A DNA stretch of 62,000 nt, from NCBI RefSeq assembly GCF_963678635.1, contig NC_087066.1, positions 3,286,485-3,348,484 of the forward strand, read 5' to 3'. How positions within the stretch are numbered: position 1 is the stretch's first letter; each line of letters starts with the position of its first letter. This DNA comes from Symsagittifera roscoffensis (Eukaryota; Xenacoelomorpha; Acoela; Convolutidae). This document shows, piece by piece, positions 44,562 through 55,423 of this stretch. The notes beneath the pieces are model-generated. The model was not told the DNA's origin and made no database searches. It worked only from the letters and a program-made list of their open reading frames with translations. Position numbers and translations under genes: made by a program.

Positions 44562-45127
44562 CCCGGGTTGACCTCCATAGAACAAAAATGCTTATCATAC
44601 AATTCCATACAAAAAAATGACTACCATACAATTCCATGCATGGTTTCCATGGAAAAAATGTTTATCATTGGATTTCAATTTATGAAAATTGTATGATAAG
44701 CATTTTTTCGAGAAAAAAAATTTTAGACGCGAGACAAAAAATTTTTCTAGTAGTTTTGAAAATTTGCCCCAAAATTTTTTTAGTGTTTTTTTTTTCAACC
44801 GCAAATCAAATTTTCTACGCAAACAAACTTTTTCCGAAAAAAAATTTTTTGCATGCAAAATTTAATTTTTGTGTGCATAACGTAGTCCTGGATACGATAA
44901 TATTGGCTTTTTTCTTTTCACTTCAAATTTTTTTTTCAAAAACGCTGAAAGTTTCTATTTCTTTTATATGGCGTGTTTATGTATGCCTTGATCAATGTCT
45001 CATAATTTGCCAAAAATTAAAAGTTTGTTACTTTTGTTATATCTTTTGTGAAAGACAGCTCGAAGACAATTCAGATCGTTTTCTATGCATTGTAAAAGCA
45101 AAACCGTCCAACCTTTGGTGCTTTGAG
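44562..45127 (+). mobile_element. CCCGGGTTGACC MITE, copy cut by the assembly gap
   Basis: Starts CCCGGGTTGACCTCCATAGA and carries the CTTATCATACAATTCCATAC subterminal units. It includes a central part, CATAACGTAGTCCTGGATAC near 44877, that is present in inverted orientation at 50050-50085. Just before the gap it shares CAACCTTTGGTGCTTTGAG with the copy at 42867. The right end is lost in the gap. Confidence 0.65.
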
Positions 45128-45327
45128 NNNNNNNNNNNNNNNNNNNNNNNNNNNNNNNNNNNNNNNNNNNNNNNNNNNNNNNNNNNNNNNNNNNNNNNNN
45201 NNNNNNNNNNNNNNNNNNNNNNNNNNNNNNNNNNNNNNNNNNNNNNNNNNNNNNNNNNNNNNNNNNNNNNNNNNNNNNNNNNNNNNNNNNNNNNNNNNNN
45301 NNNNNNNNNNNNNNNNNNNNNNNNNNN
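45128..45327. other. assembly gap (200 N)
   Basis: Exactly 200 N, the usual placeholder for a gap of unknown size. It falls inside a repeat present elsewhere in the window, which probably caused the break. Confidence 0.95.
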
Positions 45328-45550
45328 ATGGATTTTTGCGTAGTTGAAACATGGCTACAGAAATCAACTTGTTAACAAATATAAACTATTTGATTAATCG
45401 GCTGTATGATAAAAAATATGATAAAAGAAATCATAAAAAAGACTAGCCATTCGTTTTTCGATAATCTATTGATTGGCGTACAGACAACAAATAAAACAAT
45501 TTGCCATTCAACAAAGACAAAAGTTTCCGTGCAAAATTTTTGAATTTCTG

Positions 45551-48500
45551 TCTTGACCAGCGCGACCAAAAACGTCTATGTTTCGAAATGCGCAACCAAA
45601 GTCCGTATAGTTCGACCAGCGCGACCAAATTTGCCTATATTTTCACCAGCGCGACCAAAATTGCTAATCGTTAGACCAGCGCGACCATACTTGCCTATAT
45701 TTTGACCAACGCATCCCAAATTTCCCATGTTTAGACCTGCGCGACCAAGATTGCTTATATTTTGACCAGCGCAACCAAAATTGCCTGTTTTGACCAGCGC
45801 AATTAAAATCGACTATGTTTTGACCACAGGATTTGACCATAATTGCTTATATTTTGACCAGTGCGACCAAAACTGCTTACATTTTGACCAGCGCGACCAA
45901 AATTGCCTATGTTTCGAACAGCGCGATCAAAATTGCTTATATTTTGACCAGCGCGACCAAAACTGCTTATATTTTGACCAGCGCGACCAAAATTGCCTAT
46001 GTTTCGAACAGCGCGATCAAAATTGCTTATGTTTTGACCAGCGCGACCAAAATTGCCTGTTTTGACCAGCGCGATTAAAATCGACTATGTTTTGACCACA
46101 AGATTTGACCATAATTGCTTATATTTTGACCAGTGCGACCAAAATTGCCTATGTCTCAAACAGCGCGGTCCAATTTTTCCCGTTTCGAACAACATGACCA
46201 AAATTTCGACCTGTGCGACCAATGTTGCTCATATTTTGACCAGCGCAATCAAAATTGCTATATTTTGAACAGCGCCTTCAAAATTGCTTATATTTTGACC
46301 AGTGCGACCAAAATTGCTTACATTTTGACCAGCGCGACCAAAATTGCCTATGTTTTGAACAGCGCGATCAAAATTGCCTATGTTTCGAACAGCGCGATCA
46401 AAATTGCCTGTTTTGACCCGCGCGATTAAAATTGACTGTTTCGACCAGAGGAATAGACCACAATTGCTGATATTTCGACCAGCGCGACCAAAGTTGTCTA
46501 TAACTTGACCAGTGCGACCAAAATTGCTTAGATATTGATCAGCGCGACAAAAAATGTCTTTCTTTCAAACAGCGCGATCGAATAGCGGGACCAAATTGAG
46601 TTATATTTCGACCGGTTTGACAAAGATGGCCTGTTTGAACAAACGCGACCAAAATTGCCGATGTTTTGACTGCGCAACCATAATTGCCCATCATTTGACC
46701 AGTTCGACCAAAAATATTTAGGTTTTGATTGGCGCGACCAAAATTGCCAATGTTTCAAACAGTGCTGCTCAAATTGCTTGTTTCGACCAGCGCGACTAAA
46801 ATTGCTGATATTTTGACCAGCGCGATCAAAATTGCTTACATTTTGACCAGCGCGACCAATATTGCTTATTTTTTGACCAACGCGACGCAAATTGCTCATG
46901 TTTCCACCAGCGCCTATGTTTCAAACAGTGCAATCCAAATTGAGTGCTTCGAACAGCGCGACCAAAGTTGCTTAAATTTTGACGGGCGCAACCAAAATTG
47001 GCTGTTTTCACCAGCGCAATTATAATTGCTAATTTGTTTGACTGGCGCAACCAGATTTTCCAATTTTTTGACCTGGGGAAATTTTTAAACAAAATTGCTG
47101 ATATTTTGACCAGCGGGACCAAAACTGCCTGTGTTTTGACCGGTGCGACTAAAATTGCCCATCTTGCGACTAAACTTACTAATATTTTGACCAGTGCGAC
47201 CAAAATTGTTCATATTTTGACCAGCGCGACCAAAATTGTCAATGTTTTGAATAGCGCAACACAAAATGCCTGTTTCGACCAGCGCGACTAAAATTGCTGA
47301 TATTTGGACCAGTGCCACCAAAACGCTTATATTTTGACCAGCGCGATCAAAATTGTCAATGTTTTGACTCCACGACCCAACTTGATTATATTTTGACTAT
47401 TACAACCAAAAATGGCTATTCTTTGACCGGCACGTCGAATATTGTCTCTGTTTTGACCGGCGCGACCAAAAATTTTTGTTTCGACAACTTTGACCAATCC
47501 AGATATGTTTTAATCGGTGCGATCTGAAAACTTATGTTTCGACCAATTGCGACCAAAATTGCCTATTTGTCAAACAGCGCGACCCAAATTTTCTGTTTCG
47601 AACAGCGCGACCAAATTTGCCTGTTTCGACCAGCGCGATAAAAATAGCTTATAGTTCGACCAGCGCGACAGAAATGGCGTTTATGTCAACCAGCGCGACA
47701 AAAATTGCGTTTATGTCAACCAGCGCACCCAAAAGTGCTTCTTTTTTGACCGGCGCGACCAAAAATGCTTATATTTTGGCCAGCGCGACCCAAAATCCCT
47801 GTTTCGAACAGCGCGACCAAAACCGCTTATCCTTCGACTGGCCCGACCATAAAATTAACAATGTTTTGACTGCGCGACCCAATTTGCTTAAACTTCCACC
47901 AGTACGACCAAATATGTCTATTCTTTGACCAGCACGTCCAAACTCGTCTCTGTTTTGACCGGCGCGATCAAAATTTTTGTTTCGACAACTTCAAGCAATA
48001 CAGATATGTTTCGACCGGTGCGATCTGAAAATTTATATTTCGACCAGCTGCGACCAAAATTGCCTATGTCTCAAACAGCGCGGTCCAATTTTTCCCGTTT
48101 CGAACAACATGACCAAAATTTCGACCTGTGCGACCAATGTTGCTCATATTTTGACCAGCGCAATCAAAATTGCTATATTTTGAACAGCGCCTTCAAAATT
48201 GCTTAGATTTTGACCAGCGCATCCCAAATAGCTTGTATATCGACCAGCGCAACCAAAATTGCTTATGCGTCGACTGGCGCGACCAAAAAACAAAGGTTTT
48301 TAACTGCGCGACCGAAATATCTCACATTTCGACCAGCGCGACCAAAATGACATATGCTTCGACTCGTGCGATCAAAATTGCCAATGTTTTGACTTTGCGA
48401 CCCAAGTTGCTTATATTTTGACCAGTACGACCAAAAGTGTCTATGTTTTGACTGACGCGACTAAAAACCCTTGTTTCGACAACTTCGACCAATCCAGATA

Positions 48501-48660
48501 TGTTTCGACCGGCGCGATCTGAAAATTTTTATTTCGACCAATTTCGACCGAACAATACACGTTCCCACCAATTTCGATCCTGTAAGTTTCATTTCAACCA
48601 ATTCGTCCAAGGTTGGATATGTTTAAACAGCAAGCCTTCGACCAAATTGATGTTTCGACA
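45551..48660. repeat. 30-bp minisatellite, about 3.1 kb
   Basis: About 100 degenerate tandem units of 30 bp with the form GACCAGCGCGACCAAAATTG followed by CTTATATTTT or CCTATGTTTC. The right side decays into looser TTTCGACCAA units after about 48540. Higher-order structure is visible: a 272-bp repeat (45779 and 46051) and a block of about 165 bp almost identical at 46133 and 48048. The plus strand is open over long stretches in several frames because the unit length is a multiple of three; I do not regard those frames as genes. Confidence 0.95.
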
Positions 48661-48680
48661 AGCTTCCAACAATTTTAGTT

Positions 48681-48799
48681 CTCTCTTTTCGATTAAAGTC
48701 GACAATGATTCGAGGAAGATCGACCGCAATAATTTAATTCAGCTAAATTAATATGGCCGATCTTGGTCGAATCATTGTCAACTTCAATCGAAAAGACAG
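48681..48799. repeat. long imperfect inverted repeat at the minisatellite edge
   Basis: Arms 48681-48725 and 48755-48799 (TCTTTTCGATTAAAGTCGAC, AATGATTCGA, and the inverted partner TCGAATCATT, GTCAACTTCAATCGAAAAGA) surround a loop of about 30 nt containing TTAATTCAGCTAAATTAA. A stable hairpin is expected. Confidence 0.85.
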
Positions 48800-48897
48800 A
48801 AGTAAGTCTTTAAAAATCTTTAGAAATCTTATGAAAACCTTCAAAAAGAATAAAAATTGATCAAATCAAAAGGACATGCTGTCCTTTTGTTTTGAAT

Positions 48898-48912
48898 AAT
48901 TTTATTTATTTT
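48898..48912 (-). promoter_or_regulatory. polyadenylation signal (AATAAATAAA)
   Basis: On the minus strand, overlapping AATAAA hexamers lie about 40 nt downstream of the proposed stop of the secreted-peptide gene. Confidence 0.45.
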
Positions 48913-48947
48913 TAAAGATTTTCGTTTGATTGAATTTATCCCAGCTT

Positions 48948-49712
48948 TCAGTTATTGGGTAACAATTTTTTGCCGTAGCTCTGAAAACGGCACGCTTTTT
49001 ATTTTTGACCACATGCAGGCCTTCTCGTGGCGGACCTGTATATGATCAGCGAAAACGTTGGCCTTGCAAACTGAATATTAAAAACCCATTATAATCTGTT
49101 TACTTTTTTTTGAAAAAAGCATCTGTTTACAGTTTGATAGCAAAAAACGACACACAATCTGAAGTTGCAGTTCGACTTTGTTCGGAGTTTTAGTTCGACC
49201 ATAGACCCCGCTCGACTCTGGGTTTTGACATTATCGCATTTTGGCATCTAGTGTGATCCCTTTCGACCTTATGTTTCGATTCATTTCGACCATAAGTCCT
49301 GCTCTTCTATGGGTTTTTGGTCGCACAACGGCATCCGCACAAGACTTCGAACAAAATATAATGAGGTACACTCGACCCGCGTCGGTCAATATCAAATTTA
49401 ATATGAAAAATTGAGCTTGGAACATTCGAAAAAAATTTAGACCTACAAACTCAGGTAAGAGTCACAAAAAAACTATTCGACATGAGGCCAAATTTTCTGA
49501 TTGCATACCTTCAGACATTCATCGTCAGTCCCAGTGTAACATAGTCCTGCCCAGAACCGAGTCAAGTGCCATCCCAGATGTGTGATCTCAGATGACAAAT
49601 GAACAGGTTTTCCATCAAAAGGTATAAAAGAATCGATCGCATCACAATACAAGACCTGAGTGAATAGTCCTATTAGAACAATCAATCTGAAATGATCGCC
49701 GATGAGCCTCAT
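48948..49712 (-). CDS. two-exon small secreted peptide
   Basis: Exon 1 (49712-49509) starts with a convincing signal peptide, MRLIGDHFRLIVLIGLFTQV and a small-residue cleavage site, followed by about 45 mature residues with a C-x7-C pair near the end (GLCYTGTDDECLK). It ends at CTGAAG|GTATGC in phase 0. A candidate last exon (48980-48948) follows a strong acceptor, GCCGTTTTCAG, in the same phase and adds 10 residues before TGA. The polyA-like AATAAATAAA lies about 40 nt further on. The product is about 78 residues, secreted. Without splicing, reading into the intron would add a third Cys. The 528-nt intron contains TCGACC-type repeat sequence. The cysteine pattern is too sparse to assign a family; a defensin-like fold is possible but unproven. 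Confidence 0.55.
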
Positions 49713-49916
49713 AATTTTTGTTTACCGGTTATACTGGTATAAAGTTCAGCCAAAAGATCAATATTTACTTTTCGATTATTACTTAATAAAGTCGATGTTT
49801 TCGGAGCAAGCTTTCAACGGTTTGAGTGTTTTTTTTTAAAAAACCAATTTCCCTCAAATACTGCTTTAAAGGGAATTTTTGAGCGGTTTTTAAGCAGTTT
49901 TTGAATCTTGTACGAA

Positions 49917-50230
49917 CCCGGGTTGACCAAAACTTCTTATCATACAATTTCCATATATGAGAAACTTCTTGTCATACAATTTCATACAATTCCATACGTA
50001 CAGAAAATCATACAAGAAAAAAAATTAAGTGAAAAGAAAATAAAAGCCAATTTTATCGTATCCAGGACTACGTTATGCACACAAAATATTAAATTTTGCA
50101 TGCAAAAATTTTTTTTTCGAAAAATGTTTGTTTGCGTACGAAAATCGATTTGCGATTGAAAAAAAAACAACAAACATGCTTTGAAAGTATGAAGTGTTTT
50201 TTTTCTCACAGAATTTCGAGTTTTCATCTA
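49917..50230 (+). mobile_element. CCCGGGTTGACC MITE, end fragment
   Basis: Starts CCCGGGTTGACCAAAACTTC, matching the right end of the complete copy at 42867-43353 in inverted orientation, and continues into GTATCCAGGACTACGTTATG and TTTGCATGCAAAAATTTTTT, the inverse of sequence in the copy at 44562. The other end is missing. Confidence 0.65.
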
Positions 50231-51113
50231 TCAATTTTAACAAGCTTTGATCGTTCTTATCATGTCGTGGGTATTTAAAATTAAACAGTTTCGATAAACT
50301 TGTGTAAAATTTAGAAGTGTGGTGCTGCTCACACAGTAGCTTTATACGTTATATTACAAATATAAATTGAAGTTATAATTGTAAATCTTTAATTACTCAG
50401 GGTCAATCTCGCATGCTATGTTTATCACGAGTAAAACTCGAAGGTGTGCTGATCGAATACTCCGATTTGACCACTTCCAGACTCATTAATCTGTTGAAAG
50501 AAAAAAGGAAGGATTCAGCAAAATAAATATTTTTAGCGTCATTTTTTAGTTCTTCGACAATTCTGTGTTCAACTCACTTGGGTGTCGCATGGCCCAGTCA
50601 GCTAGGTTTCTTGAGTCAGAAAAGCAGGGCATTCTTATCATATACCACATTTTTACGCAAAGTCAAACACGGACCGCTTTGGGGATTCAAATTTAAGCTA
50701 GAACAGTATTCTTGTTGGCGGTTACTGAATATGTTAATCTGGAATTTACACTTCAGCCATCAAAATATATATTAGGGGGGCCAACGCCTCGAGCAGAGAC
50801 ACGCCAATCGGGAGAAACTGCTACTACCGTTGCAGCACCAGAATTATAAGGGAAGTTGATGCTAGAAAGATGAAAGATGCAGCTCCTATCACCATTAAGT
50901 ACAAAAGAGATGATGAACCTGTTTGCTCTTACCTATGGGAAAAAAGAAACGACGACGTTTTGCAGTCAATAACTCACAAGTGTGGGAGTGCAATTGTTAT
51001 GTTAACAATAATGCGAGGGCTTTATAAGGTAGAGAGACGTTCTTGGGGACAAAGAGTGTGATATAGTTATTCTAATTGTTGTGATAATTTTAATAAATAG
51101 TTTCAGTTAAAAT
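50231..51113 (+). other. unassigned stretch upstream of a LINE
   Basis: No gene can be supported. An acceptor-like CATTTTTTAG before 50550 and two short open frames (50578-50775, 50870-51061) show no domain. The stretch may belong to the 5' region of the non-LTR element that follows. Confidence 0.35.
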
Positions 51114-51904
51114 ATGAACACAAGGAGAAACCGTAGTGGCACCAATAGTCAATGTTCAATTGTTGAAAATTTTGATCTCGACGATATCTTCTGGATTACT
51201 TATCACTGGATACTGGGTGGAACTACACTCTGGACGGCTCTCGACTTGCTGTGTTCGACATCCCAATTCCCAATCAGCTGAGTTCTTTCCAATTTCGTTT
51301 ATTTATTTATTTTTCTTAGTCTCTATACCTTATAATCAAAATAGTAGCTGCTAGTTCTCTTTACCATTCCATCAATAAACTTGAACAGTCGGAACAAGAT
51401 AAGCATGCTGATCATGTTCACTCTTTCCTTGGCTTGAATCTTGACCCTAACAAATCATCAAATTACCTAACATCAGTCCCTCATAGGAACTGCAAATTTG
51501 TTCTCTGGCACGATTTATTAAACAACACAATAACATCGCACCCGAAAAAAGGCAACATACCCCAAACAGTTAAAGAACTCATCGCGACCCTTAAGACCAT
51601 TCCAAACTTCTCTTGCGTAGTTACCTGTCAACGCAATTGTGCTCCCTATAGATTCAACGATCTTCTAAATTCATTGGACTGTTACGTCATCGACGTGACC
51701 CAGCACATTATCAGTGCTTCCGAAAGAATTGACGAATCGTTGATTGCTGAATACCGAGAACTGCACCAGGCTGCAGACATAGAGTTGAGGACTCGAGCAA
51801 CTGTGCTGCACTATTTTTCCGACTTCAGTAGAAACCTCAAAACACGTGGCACGAAGCGTCGAACGGCTGGCGAGAAGCGCGAAGCCAAACGACGAAAACT
51901 TTAA
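51114..51904 (+). pseudogene. LINE ORF1 N-terminal part with SGNH-like domain
   Basis: From an ATG at 51114 (MNTRRNRSGTNS, basic, then an acidic DLDDIFW segment) the frame soon breaks. The open stretch 51434-51904 encodes a domain with LWHDLLNNTITSHP, then LKTIPNFSCVVTCQRNCAP and a basic C-terminus (TKRRTAGEKREAKRRKL). As I recall, a WHD-x-x-NN-[ST]-I pattern occurs in SGNH-hydrolase-like ORF1 domains of non-LTR elements from nematodes and other invertebrates. The basic tail suggests RNA binding. Frameshifts show decay. Confidence 0.6.
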
Positions 51905-52039
51905 ACAGGTACGCAAATCAGAGTCGTAAAGCTGTTGTAAGGCGTTAAAATCAAAATCTAAACAGGCGTGCTCGTCGAGTCTCTGGCTCTGAGCCCCTTT
52001 GAAGATGTCTAAACATAACACCCGAAATCGGGTGAAGTC

Positions 52040-52882
52040 AGTCTCTGATTCTTGCAGTACATACTTAGAGAAAAATCTGAAAATTGAAAGCTTTTTCGAC
52101 TGCTTTTGATGTGGCTGTCGAATGCATCTGAAGCGAGACTGCTATGATCTAAGTGAAGCCACTATCAATGGAGTACCAGCCTTAGTAAAAATTGCTCTTT
52201 TGATATGCAACAAATACGTCGAAGAAAAACGTCAAGATAAGCTGCCCAAGAAACTACAACCTCAGAAGAACTTCGAGAAACTCAATTGCAAACCCTGAAA
52301 AACAAAATGACTGACCTCAAGAAAACAGTGACCAAAATCAAAATGCTGCTAACCACAAAACAATTTGATTCAAATCTTCCAACCCCACCTAGCTTGATTG
52401 CCATTCGCCAAGAACCGCCACCGAAACCCGCCGAGGAACTCAATGGCATTCGCCTACGAGGAATCCTTGAATCAACGGATAAGGAAGCATGATTGAGCCA
52501 AGAACACGATCTCGCTGAAGTTCAAAGAGTGTTGACCCATATGGATGTCAATGCCTTAATTGGCGATGTCATACGCCTGGGTCAATATGACAAGAACAAG
52601 ACAAGAATAATCCTACTAAAAGTGCCCAATTCAAACGAATAACGATTGATATTGCTATCTGCGAGGAAAAACTCCCCTCAACAAAATTTACTCAGCCGAC
52701 AACTGACGAAGGAACAAGCTGATCTAGAAAACCTTGCCATCGTCAGAAGAAGGCAACTTATCATCGACAAATCTGTAGACAGAAAGGACCTAAAAGTCCG
52801 CATTGGAACTCTGTACATTCAGAAAAGTGGAAAATGGATGAACGAGAAACTCCCGAATCCAAAGCACCCAATTGACTAGCAG
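52040..52882 (+). pseudogene. LINE ORF1 C-terminal part (Cys/His motif, coiled coil, RRM-like)
   Basis: In order: a Cys/His cluster near 52105-52145 (C-x-C...H...C, with a stop inside), a Lys-rich coiled-coil-like segment from 52286, a Pro-rich linker, and an LRGI-x-EST segment followed by a region like the RRM/CTD of LINE ORF1 proteins up to 52879 (ENLAIVRRRQLIIDKSVDRK). ORF1 proteins coat the element RNA. At least two frameshifts or stops are present. Confidence 0.6.
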
Positions 52883-53757
52883 CGACGATAAAAATCCTTG
52901 CTTACAATGTCAGAAGTATACTTGAGTATCACCGGTGGACAACCTTCTCTAATGCTGTCGAAGTAGAAAACGCTTAACAAACCATCTGCCTAACTGAAGC
53001 CTTGTTGGCAGAAAGCATCTGCGACGCTGCACTTTTTCGGTCAAACAAGGTTATCCACTGAAATGACAGACCGAGTGATAAGGGTTTGACAAAACATGGT
53101 GGCGTAATTATAGCAGTAAACTGTAACATTCCAACTAGCCAAATCAACTCCGCGTTTCAAAACTGTGTCATCATCCGCATTTCCCTGGACAAGCCGATTA
53201 TATTATGTTGCATCTTGAGCGCCCCTTCAAACAAAACCTACACGTGGGATATCTCAGATGTAATCGAACTCCTAAAACTCCTGAGGCGAAAGCAATTTGA
53301 ACAAAGTGTATTTTTTCGTATAAAGTTGGAGATATAAATTTTCTTTGTACACACTGGCCGTCAATGACTTCATTTTCTCTTGATGAACAGCCAATCCTCG
53401 ACAGACGCTGTGAATCAATTGTCCAACAACTAACAAAAAAACCCTGATGGAAAATCACTAGACGTTCTCCTTAGTAACAAACCGCATTTTGTCATCAGCG
53501 TAAAATTTGACAAACTTCTGAGAAGTCTATTCAGTTCCGACGATTTGCCACTCCATGACAAAGTCTCATTTGAATACCGATCTGTTCATAAAAAGACACC
53601 AGCCATCAAACGAAAACTAGATTTTGGCGTTTTCGCCTACAAGAAAGCAAACTGGGAAGAATTGAATGAATTCATTCGTCAACACTCCTTCCAACCATAT
53701 TGCTTGAGCAATGTTAAACTGATGCTCGATAATTTGTACGAGTGGTTGTTCAATTGA
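52883..53757 (+). pseudogene. LINE ORF2 endonuclease domain, RT missing
   Basis: An AP-type endonuclease domain that nicks the target DNA. Visible motifs: KILAYNVRSI (catalytic Asn) near 52890, TICLTEALL (catalytic Glu) near 52985, HGGVIIAV near 53096, and a late SDD-LPLHDK-like segment near 53540 in place of the usual SDH. Several frameshifts and stops occur. A linker open frame (53545-53757) follows, but the reverse transcriptase is absent, so the element is 3'-truncated. Probably of the CR1-like group, by general appearance only. Confidence 0.75.
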
Positions 53758-54054
53758 ATTGAGATTCTTAGGTGAATTGAACAAAAAACCAGTTAATTGC
53801 ACAAATAAAAGGTTAAAAATGAAAAACTTTGGAGATATTTGACTATTTTTTTTCTCGAAAATAACGATTAATTACACTATTTTCCCATGAAATCGGAAGT
53901 ATCAATATTGATTCAGCTAATATGAGTTTTTATGTTCAGAGCATAATATAAACCGCTTTCAGCTAAAATTAGCGTAGACGTAATCGTATTTCATTATTTT
54001 GAGAGAGAATTGTGGAATATTCTATATTTTTATTAAAGTTTTGTATCACTGTCT
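53758..54054. other. AT-rich non-coding stretch
   Basis: Nothing recognisable. Confidence 0.4.
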
Positions 54055-54335
54055 CCTAATACATTGGGAAACTTTTTCCCTAGGTTATTACAACGAATTT
54101 CTAACCCTTAAACATAGGGATATCTATAAACTATCCTAATACATGGGAAATCTAAACACTATCCTAAAACATGGTCGCGCGCCAAATTTTTTTTTTTGAA
54201 ATTTACCAACTTAATTAGGAAACCTTTTCCCGATCTCAATACGTATAAAAGATATTCCCGATCTAAATACATTAGGGAATCTATTCCCTATATTAATACA
54301 TAGAGTGAGGTCCGCATACTCTATAGCCTATGTTA
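54055..54335. repeat. degenerate CTATCCTAATACATGGGAA repeat
   Basis: Several imperfect units of about 30 bp built on CCTAATACATGGGAAATCTA and relatives. They adjoin the 31-bp minisatellite but differ from it. Confidence 0.55.
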
Positions 54336-54394
54336 AGACGTGGAGGTCTTGTCTTCAATTACCCCCGGCTGAACTGCCCCGACAAATACTACTC

Positions 54395-55225
54395 TCACAC
54401 TTGTGGTTTTACCGGGATCCCTCTCTCACACTTATTGTTTTACCGTGACCCCTCCCTCACACTTGGTGTTTTAACGGGATCCATCTCTCACAATTAGTTT
54501 TTTTCGGGACATTTTCTCACACTTGGTTTTTTACCGGGACGTTCTCTCACACTTGGTGTTTGACCGGAACCCCTCTCTCACACTTATTGTTTTACCGTGA
54601 CCACTCCCTCACACTTGGTGTTTTAACGGGATCCCTCTCTCACAATTAGTTTTTTTCGGGACCTTTTTCTCACACTTGGTTTTTTACCGGGACGTTCTCT
54701 CACACTTGGTGTTTTACCGGGACCCCTTTCTCACACATTGGTTTTTACTGGGACCCCTTTCTCACACTTAGTGTTTTACCGAGACCCCTTTTCCACACCT
54801 GGTGTTTTACCGAGACCCCTTTTCCACACTTGTGTTTGACCGGAACCCCTCTCGCACATTTGTTGTTTTACCGGGACCCCCTTCTCACACATTGGTTTTT
54901 AGCAACACCCCTCGCTCACACTTAGTTTTTTACTGGGACCCCTTTCAAACACTTAGTGTTTTACCGAGACCCCTTTTCCACTCTTGGTTTATTACCGGGA
55001 CTCCTTTCTTACACTTGGTTTATTACCGAGACCCCTCTCCCACGCCTGATTTTTTAGCGGGACCCCTCTCTCACACTTGGTTTTTACAGCGATCATTCTC
55101 TCAAACTTGGTGTTTTATCGGGATCCCTCTCCCACATTTGGTCTTTTACCGGGACTTTTCTCTCACACTTGGTTTTTTACCGACACTCTTCTCTCACACC
55201 TGGTGCTTTACCGGAGGCTTTTTCT
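54395..55225. repeat. 31-bp minisatellite, block 1 (degenerate)
   Basis: Tandem units of about 31 bp of the form CTCTCTCACACTTGGTGTTT followed by TACCGGGACCC. This block is more diverged than blocks 2 and 3. The open plus-strand frame over part of it is a by-product of the repeat. Confidence 0.9.
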
Positions 55226-55237
55226 CACACTATAAAA

Positions 55238-55372
55238 ACGCTTCACAAACCATCTGCCTAACTGAAGCTTTGTTAGCAGAAAGCATCGGCGACGCTGCAC
55301 TTTTTCGGTCAAACAAGGTTATCCACCGAAATGACAGACCGAGTGATAAGGGCTTGACTTCACCAACTTCAC
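55238..55372 (+). pseudogene. second LINE endonuclease fragment
   Basis: About 135 bp nearly identical to 52967-53092 of the LINE (ACCATCTGCCTAACTGAAGC, then GACGCTGCACTTTTTCGGTC). It covers the TICLTEALL catalytic motif only. Confidence 0.85.
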
Positions 55373-55423
55373 AATTGAATTTTTTTTCCGAGCTATGTTC
55401 TGTTAAACGGCCCTCAACCATAT

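Noticed and set aside
45781-48751. Many open frames with repeats such as FDQRDQNCLY over the 30-bp array
   Set aside because: They occur in several frames and on both strands, start at arbitrary units and follow from a unit length divisible by three.
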